The position numbers and the translations under genes are program-made. From assembly GCA_949752745.1 (NCBI GenBank), contig OX457031.1:41575502-41639501 (forward strand): a stretch of 64,000 nt of DNA. Reading direction: 5' to 3'. The stretch comes from Protula sp. h YS-2021. Its lineage: Eukaryota; Annelida; Polychaeta; Sabellida; Serpulidae. A model generated the notes under the pieces. The model ran no database searches. It saw only the letters and a program-made list of their open reading frames with translations, and was not told the DNA's origin. This document shows, piece by piece, positions 37,001 through 48,388 of this stretch (positions are counted from its first letter, which is position 1; each line of letters starts with the position of its first letter).

Positions 37001-40000
37001 AGCAGACATGCATTTCAGTACACATATGAGACGGTAGTACATAAGTACACATGCAGTACAGTTGACATACAGGACACTTAAAGGAGACATATGATTCACA
37101 TACAGAGCACACACATGAGATATACACAAAACATGTACAGATGCGGAACACGTACAGCAAAGATATAGTGCACTTATAGTACACACAGGACACATACAAG
37201 ACAAATGCAGGAAAAATATATTACCATTGCATGACGCAAACAAGTACCATGCAAGACATACATGAGCCATGCAAGATACATACAGGACACGTTCAGCACA
37301 CATACAGTACACATACAGGATGCATATACCACGCGTACATTATACATATAGGACACATAGATCACCCATGCAGGACACAAACAGTTCACATAGACACGAG
37401 ATGTGCAGGGCACATACAAGAACCATACAGTACACAAACATGAGACATACAGTACACATACAGGAGGCATACAGTACACATGTCATACACATACAGAACA
37501 CATACTGCAGTCATACATGACACATGCAGTGCATATACAGTACATATACAGTGCAGAAAAGTACACATACAGTACAATGCACCTACAATATAATACACAG
37601 GCAGTGCATATACAGTACACACACATGATGCATACAGTACACAAACACACTTTAAACAGAAGACATACAAGACACATACGGGACGGGTAAAGGACAGGTA
37701 CAGGACACGAACAATGGACATTCAGTGCACATACAGGACACATACAGAATACAAAAAGTCCACATACAGGACATACTGGAGACACACATTACACATATCA
37801 CACACGTGCGGGACACATTCAGGCATACAGACATACAGTTCACATACAGCACATATTCATGAGAGATACACATTCACAGCACTTACGCAGTACATTTGTA
37901 TAACACAAGAAAAGACATACATTACACATAAAGGAAAGAAATAGTACAGATACAGTACGTATTCAGTACAGTACACTTAAAATACAGCTACCAGCATCGG
38001 TGGCCTAGTGGTTAGAGTGTCCGCCTCGAGACTGGAAGATCGTGGGTTCAAACCCCGGTCGGGTCATACCTAAGACTTTAAAATTGGGACTCACCCTTGC
38101 TACCCTGTGAGGCACTCCACATGTAAGGGTTAGAAGGAGGGCCGAAATGCCCCATTTCAGTATAATGTGGCAGGGAGATCCCGACATGACCATAGCAGTT
38201 GAAAGGGATGTAAAGAACAATACAATACAGTACAGCTTACATACAGGACACTTACAGGAGACATGCGGTTCACATATAATGCAGCTGCATGATGTATAGT
38301 AAGCATATGCAGATCAAGTATAGATACAGAAGAGAACATATATTCTACACATAGAGTATACACAGGACACATACAAGACAGATACAGGAAACACATATTA
38401 CCTTTGCATGATACAAACAAGCGCCATAGAGGACATACAGAGTCATACAAGACACATATGGGACACGTTCAGTACACAAACAGAACACATTCATTACGTA
38501 CACATAAGCATATATCACGCATACATTAAAGATACAGGGCAAATAGAGGACTCATGCAGGACACCAACAGGAAAGGTGCAGGATACATATAGTTCACATA
38601 GACAGGAGATGTGCAGAACACATACAGGAGACATACAGTGCTCATACATAAAACATACTGAACACATACAGTAAACTACATACAGTACATTCAGGACACA
38701 TGCATTCAGCACACATACCGGACATATAAAGGAGACACACAGCAGACATAGAGTGAACACACAGAACATATACAGGAGATGTGCAGTGCATATACAGGAG
38801 ACATGCAGTACACATGAGATACAAATACAGTACAGTGGATAAAGGACACATACAATAGATATAGAGTACACATGCAGGGCACATACAGAATGCAAACAGT
38901 CCACAGACAAGACATACAGGAGACACACATGAGAGATACGGCGCACATACGGCAGACACACAGGACGCTTTCAGCAGACATACAGCACACATACATGAGA
39001 CATCTACGTTCACACAGCGCTTATACAGTACACATGCATGACAAAAGAGGAAACATACCGTACACATACAATGCACAAACAGTACATAATCAGTACAGTT
39101 CACATCCATTAAAGCACACATACATTTCAGTACACATATGAGACAATACATTTAAGTACACATGCAGTACAGTTCACGTACAGGAGGACGCTTACAGGAG
39201 ACATATGATTCACATACAGAGCACACACATGAAATATACAGAAAACATGTGCAGGTACAGTACACATTCAGAACACATACCAGTGAGATAAAGTACACAT
39301 GTAGTACACTCCGGACACATACAGGAGATATACAGGAAAAATACGTTACCGTTGCATGATACAAACAAGCGCCATGTTTGTACATGAGACATACATACAT
39401 GAGACATACAAGGTACATCTTCTGTACACATACAGTAAACATACAGGAGGCATATACCACGCGTACATTATACATATAGGACACAGATCAGCCGTGCAGT
39501 ACACAAACAGGAAAGGTACAGGACACATACAGTTCACAAAGACAGGAGATGTGCAGGACACATACAGGAGCCATACAGTACACATACATGAGACATATAG
39601 TACACATACAGTAAACTACATTATTATCAAATAGGAACAGTGGCCTTATAGGACACGTACAGGAGACCACCAATTTATATGCAGGATATGTACAGTGAGC
39701 AATGTAGATACAGTGCACACACAGGATACGTAAAAAAACATTAAGTACAGATACGTAAGACAGGGGGGACACAAGTACACATACAGTAGACGTGCAGTAA
39801 ACATAGCGAACACATGTAGGGCACATACAAGGCACATACACGAGACATACAATACACATACACTGTAGAACACATACAGTTCAGTACACATACAGTACGG
39901 TACACATATATACTTTCATAGAGTACGGATACAGTACAGTGTACACAAGAACAGTAAAGCGTACACAACAAACACTTACAAGACACATACCCTCAGAAAG

Positions 40001-43000
40001 ACCGTAAACACACACAACACCTACAGGAGACATACAGGACATGGATACATGCATTCATCACATATACAGTGGACGCATATAGGACACACGGCAGATATGC
40101 AGTGAACATACAGAACAGATACAGAATCCGTTCAATACACATACAGGAAGGTTACAGTACATATAAGAGACATACAGTGCAGTACAATACCGTAAAGTAC
40201 AGATGCAAGACATTTGGGAGACATACAAGACGCATGGAGAGACAGAGAGCACATGGACTCAATACACATACAGGTCGCATACGGGACACATACAGGAAAC
40301 ATACAGTATGGGCCAATGAGCTTAAGAGTGTCAAGAAAAGTTCCAATAGCCAAACTATATTGTGCTAAGGAATCCCCCATTTTTACTGCTTTAAGGTTAT
40401 TGTTTCATTCTACTAAATGCGTTTGCACTGGGAAATGTGAATGTATCGAATTCCAGGTCTTTCAGTGTATAAGCATTATATTCAGATTAAACACATGCCA
40501 GTACTCTTGAATGTGGTCAAATGGGGGTGAAGTCCTATTGAGTCAACGTAGTTAGAGGTGTGCACTGTGTTTATCGCTTTATTTTTGTCTGATTACAGAA
40601 TCCATAGACGAAATTTCAACGGATGGTAGACATAAAGCGAACATCGATGTTCTCTGTAGCTGTTTGTCAAGCCTAAGCCTTAAAAGCCAGTCATTTAGCC
40701 TAAAGCCTGAATTATAAGCCAATCTACCAAAATAATTACTATTATATTAGCAGTTCTTATATGCACAAGGTACTTACTCAAGTATTTCACTACTTTTACT
40801 CGTATGCTTTTAATCTGAATATACAGTTTATACACTGAACGACCTGAAATTCGACAGACTCACATTTTATGGAACAACAGAATAATAACCTTAAGGCAAT
40901 AAAATGGGAGATTCCTTGGAACAGTATAGATTGGCTATTGGAAATTATCTTCAGTATAAACGCCGATCGCTGGCAAAAAAACATAAAAAATCCAAAGATG
41001 TCGACCCGAATAAAATTCATAAAGCGTGCACGTCACAAGGTATAAGTACTGATCAGATGGGTTTTTATACCATTGTTCTTCTTTTACTGTGCATTCTATT
41101 AATCCTGGCGTATGACGTAGAACTGAATCCTGGGCCTCGTGAATTTGAAAATATATGTTGTACTCAAGGTTCATTTCATCAGGGTTCATCTTGTTTTTCT
41201 GACCTTTCTCGTGGCAGACAATGTGTTGCCAACAGTCTTGTTTCTATTTTATATACAGCTATTAAGGCACCTAGTGATTGGCAAAAAGAAGATATTGATT
41301 CCATTTTGCAATATGGCGATTCCTTATATGTAACTGTATTACCAAAAGCTGGGGATATTTATCTTTTACCGACAGAGTTGCCCTTTAATATTCAGTTACG
41401 TGACCAGCAGTATTATATAACATATCACGAATCAATCACTGGGGTGATTCAGTTGCCAGACCAAGTAAGTGTACTAGGTCCCGACTTAGGAAGTGCTTTA
41501 AAAAGAAGTTTGAGCGGCCAAGGAGCTATATTAATAAGGTCACAAGCAGGGATTGGAATTATGCAAAGCAATAACAAATATTTTATCTTTGATCCTCACA
41601 GCAGAAACTCCAGTGGAGCAGTCTGTGCTACTGGTAAAAGCGTTGTCCTACGATTTCAGAGTTTTGAAAGCATTTTATCTTTTTTAAATAATACTGAGAT
41701 GAGTGGCAATGTTCAGTTTGAAATAACACCAATTACTTTTTCGCATCATACAGCTTCATCATATTCTAAGTTACACACATGCATCGATTGCAGCTTTGGC
41801 GAAGAAGCCAGTCCTTCGTCCAAGTTCAGTTTTTCAGCCTCTGAAAACCCTTTAGCATCACATTTAGTTGCGGAGAACACCTCGTGTAGTGCCACATCAT
41901 GTGTACAAACCAACTTACATTTCCCTCCCAGAATAAGTAACTTATATTCACAAAATACTCAGTCTACACAATCAAGGAAAAGGTTTGCTGAATCCAATAA
42001 AGAATTTGGAGAAGATAATTTTCTGCCTAAACAGAAATATTTTAAGACGACTGGTAATAGAGCAACGCAAATAGAAAATTTTATCAGCTCCACAATAGGA
42101 TTTTCTTATAACCCAGAAGTCGTAAAAGTACCGAAGATTCCTCATCTCGCAAGTTTTTTGTTTGCTACAGAAAAAACATTTTGTGAATGGGATGAAACTG
42201 ACTTAACCAATATTGAGCGTACATGTAACATATTGATGAAAACTAACCTTGTTAAAGTTATTGCGAAAGACGTTTTTGAAATTGTTGTTCATGCCTTTGA
42301 TTGTTACAAGCATATACAGGCAAAGACCGTCTTAACGGTACACAACGCCATATCACTAGATTCGCAGTTGTCACTGGCTTTACAAATGTCGTATGTACTT
42401 ATTGAGACTGATGAAAGTACCATTATGGCACTGAAAACTAAAAAAGGCAAGTATATTTTAGGCATGTCAACACAAGAAAACTCTTTTTCAGCAAAGTACG
42501 AATATTCTTGTTGTAAGTCATTCTTTGATTTGTGCCACTTGATAAAAAAATGCGTTTTGGGACAAAATGAAATATGTAGGTTATATCCTGTTTTTATACG
42601 AGTTATAGGTGTATCCAGATACAAAACATTGAAGAGAAAACAGGGTTTCGAATTGGAGTGTTTTCAGAAATATGACAACAAAATGTACCTTGGGGATACT
42701 TGCGAAAAAATTTTAAAAGAATTTGAACAAAATCTGAACTTTTCCTGCGAATATGTGTGTACAGTGTGTGAACAGATGTGGTTTAAAGAATGCCTAAATG
42801 ATGTGAAAAAGTTAAGCACACAACACAAGGATATTTTTTTAATGGCTGACATGAATATAAGGTCCTTTGATGGTGTAAAGTATATTTGTAAGACATGTCT
42901 TTGTGCTGTCAACCGTGACAAAATCCCAAGCTTATGTGCTCGAAATGGTATGTTTTTCAACGACTTACCCCCAGAATTGGAATCCCTCACGGAACTGGAA

Positions 43001-46000
43001 GAGAGGCTAGTTGCGAGTCGACTGCCTTTTATGCAGATACGTGGTGCTGGTCCAATGAACCAATATAGAATACATGGAAACGTAATAAACGTTGAAGCAA
43101 ATGCTGATAAAACTATTACCAAACTGCCTAGAAACGTCGAAGAAAGTTTTGTAATCCCAGTTCAGCTGAAGAGGAAGCTATCTTATAAACATAGCTACAT
43201 CTTCCAAAACATTAGACCGGCTGCGGTATGGAAAGCGGCAGAGTATTTGGTAAGAAACAGCGAATTTCAAGAAAATTTAGAACTTAAGACAGATTGGTGT
43301 TCAGAATTTATGAGGTCGATTGATCACATTTTACCCGATAATCAAGCCTCAACATCAGAAAAAAGTACTTTATCTGATAGCGACAGCAACGATGAGGAAG
43401 AGATAACAAACAATAACCCCAGGTCAGTTTCTGGAAACAACGATACCTTGCTTGCTCCTTCCTATTTTGAATATGACTGTAACAAAATTCTTATGTTTGC
43501 GCCAGGAGAAGGTCAAAAGCCTCTGGGATTATTCAAAGATGTCGACTCCGAATATCTTGCCTTTCCAAAAATATTTGCAGGTAAACGGCGGACTGATAAT
43601 AAACTAAGGCAAACAAACGTATCTTATTCAGCTATCTGTAAATGGGAATTGCGCAATCGTGATCGCCGTTGTGCAAAAAACATAGCAAACATATTTTTTA
43701 AATTTAGAAAATTGCAGATTAAACATGTGTTGGATAAATCAAATATAGCTATTAGACGAGTGTCAAACACGAGTGTAAGTGCTGGCTGTTTGAAGTCACT
43801 TGATGGAATTAAACAGATCTGCGCCTTGGACGAAGGTTACAAGATATTTAGAAGCCTTAAAACTTCACCAGCCTATTGGGAACACGTAAAACGGGATATG
43901 TTTGCGATGATCCGACAAAAAGGTTTTCCTTCTTTTTTTATGACCTTCAGTAGTGCAGATATGCAATGGTGGGATTTACAAACAGCACTTGCTCGTATTA
44001 ATCTCAATGAGAACTGGGATAAAAATAATGTAATTGAGCAACCATGGGGAAAACGAGCACAGTTACTGAAAGGCGATCCAATTACAACTGTACGTCATTA
44101 TCATCGTCGGCGCCGTTTGTTCCAACATAAAATCTTAGAAGGACCTGCTAAACCTATTGGGGTGATAACCGATTATATGTATAGGTTTGAGACCCAGCAG
44201 CGTGGTAGTTTACACGACCATGGTTTATACTATGTCTCAAATTGCCCTGTTTATGGGAAGCACAGCGACAAAGACATTTGTGAATTTATTGATCGGTATG
44301 TAACTTGCAAAAGAAATCACGAATTCATCACAGTTCAAGTGCATAAATGTGCGAAAAAAACATGCTACAAGTTGCCTTCCTCTGACTGTAGATTTAATTT
44401 CCCAAAGTTTCCAATGCCAAAAACCGTTATTTTACAACCTGTTAGAAAATCGGAATACACGAAAGAACAAATGAACGAGTTAAAACAAAATTACACAAAA
44501 ATTAGGAAGACCTTAAAGACTTTAAAAGATTACGAAATAGATACCAATACATCTGCTTTTGATTTCATCAAATCACTAGGTCTATCATATGACGAATACA
44601 TTGCATCTGTCAGGTTTTCCCTGAATGCTCCTACTGTGTTTCTGCAGCGTAAGGTATGTGAAATATATATAAATAATTACAACCCTATACTTCTCAGTGC
44701 CTGGAGCGCAAATATGGACATCCAGTACTGTTTGGATCCATATTCAGTAGTGCAATATATTGTGAAGTATGTTTGTAAAGGGCAACGAGGCATTAGTGCG
44801 CTCATGGAAAAGGCCTTGAAACGTAGTAAAACGGAAGGTCAGTCCATACCAAGTCAGGTCCGAAACATGGGCAACATATGGACAAATCAAACGGAAATCC
44901 CTGTTCAAGAATGTATTGCGTATTTATTAAATTTACCCTTCAGAAAATGCTCCACATCGTTTGTATTTGTAAATTCTTCACCACCAAATGAGCGAGCTGG
45001 ACTTCTCAAGCCACGTGAAACTATTCTCAAAATGGAAGATGACGACGAGGATGTATTTAGCGATAATATGATTAAAAGATATTCTCGCAGGCCAACATCT
45101 TTATCTTCATGGTGTTTAGCACAGTTTGCAACATGTCTTACTCGTTCATACGCGTACAATTACCATACTGTTGGAAATGATGGGCTCCTCAAGGAAACTC
45201 TGAGTGACACAGATGATGAAACAGAAACCGACATACAGGCACCTCAACAAGGACATGAACAGAATGTGTATCTCATAGATAAATTTAAGTACAAAGTGTG
45301 TAAACGAAAAATATTGAGATATGTTAAGTATTCTAAAGAGAAAGATCCTGACAACTATTATAGAGAGCAATTTTTTCTGTTTTTTCCATGGACAAACGAG
45401 AATGATTATTTGAAGTATGGACATACTCACAAAAGTGCCTACCACAAAGTACAGGACACAATTGTGAAGAATTACAAACTTTATCACTCTGAAGAAAACG
45501 TTGAAAAAATTGCAGGCCAAATTGAAAATGAACTCCTATTTTATGACACCGACAGAAACAGTATTAGTGAAACTGATAGCAGTGATGACGAAACTGAAGA
45601 AAAATATATTTGCTTTGATCCTGGAAAAAGACTGTCTGATATAGTTGACATCAATATGGAAACAGAATGTACAACGCCTTATCAAAGCTCCAAACAATTG
45701 ACAATTAGTGGCTGTATTCCAGCTAATAAGTATCATGATTTAGTCCGTTCATTAAACAAAGAGCAAAAATTATATTTTGATCATGTTATGTGCTGGTTTT
45801 CTACAAAACATCATCCACTTTTTAATTTTGTTACAAGCGGAGCAGGTTTTGGTAAAAGTTACTTGTTAAAGGCGGTATATCAAGGCTTGATTAGATTATT
45901 TTCTCAACAGTCTCTAGGCGAAGAATTGAACGAAATGACAATTTTAATGGTTGCCTTTACTGGCAAAGCAAGCTTCAATGTTTCTGGAAATACGATCCAC

Positions 46001-48301
46001 AGCACATTTTGTATTCCTGTTTCCCAAAATTTACGTATATACAAGCCGTTGTCTTCTTCGGTTCTAAATACGTATCAAGCAAAATACAGTCGAGTAAAAG
46101 TTTTAATCGTTGACGAAATAAGCATGGTTTCGAATGCATTGCTCCGGTATATTGATCTCCGCTTGCGTGACATTAAGTCTAACAACAAAGTTTTTGGTGG
46201 TTTATCAGTCATATGTTTTGGTGATTTGTATCAACTGCCACCAACACATTATGGCTATGTGTTTACAGATATTAATAAGTTTGAAGATTCTAATTATTTG
46301 GAAGACACCAATATTTGGAGAAACAATTTTAAAATGTATGAATTGACTGAAATGATGCGACAACGCGACGATGCAAATTTTGCAAAACTCCTAAACAGAC
46401 TCAGAGTAGGATGTCATACAGAAGAAGACATTCGTGTTTTAAAAACTAGAACAATAAATGCTGTTGAAGACAACAGATTAAGTTATATGCCTCATTTATT
46501 TTACAGTAATAAAAGTATAAATGAACATAATAGTAAGATATTTAATCAAATCGTGTCACAAAAATTTATTTCAACGGCCTTTGATACAGTGTGTGGTTCA
46601 GCATCAAAACACGTGCGAAAATTATTGCTTAAAAAAGCTGCTGCATTAGAGTCTAAGCAGACAGGCGGTATGTTGTTAAATTTGGAGCTAGCAGAAGGTT
46701 TACGCTATGACTTGACAATGAACATCGCTTGTTCGGATGGATTGGCAAATAGTACAACTGGAATATTAAAATATGTGGATTTTCGCGGAGACAACAAATC
46801 AAGACCTTCTATTTTGTGGTTTGAATTTGATTCTGAACTAATAGGAAGATCACAGAGACAAAAATATACACATTTATTTACACGCAATATCAATAAGACG
46901 TGGACTCCAGTCTTTGAAAGTTCAGTCGAATTTCAAGTAGAAAAGTTTATGAATAATAAGATATTACGTAGGCAGTTTCCAGTTAGAGGTTCGTCTGCAA
47001 AATCGATTCATCGAAGTCAAGGTGAAACATTGGCAACGTATGTTATTGATTTAAGTACAAAAACAAAAATTGCGGCCATACATTACGTTGGTTTAAGTAG
47101 GGCAACTAGCTTAAATTCTTTAAATATATTGAATCTTTACGAACAAAACATATTTGTTGATAGTCGAATTAATACCGAAATGGCACGTTTACAGAATTGT
47201 ATTGAAACAACATGTTTATCGTTTACACCTTCCAAAAACCTAAAAGACTGCAATTCAATCATATTTCACAACGTACAGTCTCTTCGTCGGTACATAAAAG
47301 ACATTGCACATGATACAAACGTATTGGCATCAGACGTGTTTATTGCTGCGCAGACAAGACTTAAACCTTGTGATTCAGATATTGATTATGAAATACCAGG
47401 ATTTACTGTTCATCGGTTTGATTATGCGTTTCCAAATAACACGACTTCACCTTACGGAATGGCCATTTACATAAAAAATAATGTCTTAATTAGTCATTTA
47501 AAAACACAGAAAGATACTTCAGGAAACCAAATATGCTCCTTTACCGTGCATAATCCCTATGATATTGATATTGTCTCCGTTTACAGATCACCCTCTTCAA
47601 ACATTAGTGAAATGTTTCAATTACTTTCGCGTACCTCTTTGACCCAGTCTCGAAATCCAGGTGTTGTCATTGGTGATTTTAACATAAATGCTCTGGACAA
47701 AAGCAGTTCGTCATTAAAACTACTGACCAAGTTTTTGAACAATTTTCATTTGGCAAATAAATTGCCAACAACGTATAGAAATACTTTGATTGATCATATA
47801 TGGACTAATTTACGGCAAGATGTTTACATAGTCAGTAGTTTGGAATCCTATTTTAGTGATCACAAATCGGTGTTTATCTCATTTTTGACGAAACATGCCA
47901 TTTTCGAGTTGTTACTTTTCCAAAAACGTGTCATCTAACAATACTTATAAAATTACTTGTGTAATTTATGTGATTTAGCGTGTTAAGTATACGGTATAAA
48001 TGTGGATCTATTCTTATTTACAGGTAACAATAGCTTCTCTTAGTCAGGGGACTGTATCCCAGCCTTTAAAAGCCACACTGTGCCATTCGACGCCTTTGAT
48101 AAAAACAAAAAATAACAACAACTTCATGAAAGTCGCGTTAGCTGACAAAACCGGCTCATGTGCAGCCCTCATCTTCAACGAGAGCCTGCTGGCAAAGATT
48201 CAAGAAGCTATCGTCTCGAACCGAATAATAAGGATTAAAAACTTCCGGTGAGTTTATAATCCAGTGTTATGTACACACACACACACACACACACACATAC
48301 G

Positions 48302-48388
<87 letters not shown>

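Noticed and set aside
37990..38070. Functional tRNA gene in the satellite
   Set aside because: Head of a tRNA-derived SINE. A non-tRNA body follows directly.
35930..40310. Regular short repeats suggestive of a CRISPR array
   Set aside because: Units are about 11 bp, degenerate and contiguous with no unique spacers, in a eukaryotic context.
36160..40380. Many open frames of 60-170 codons on both strands between 35.9 and 40.4 kb
   Set aside because: All are translations of the 11-bp satellite, with shifting low-complexity composition and no splice or start context.
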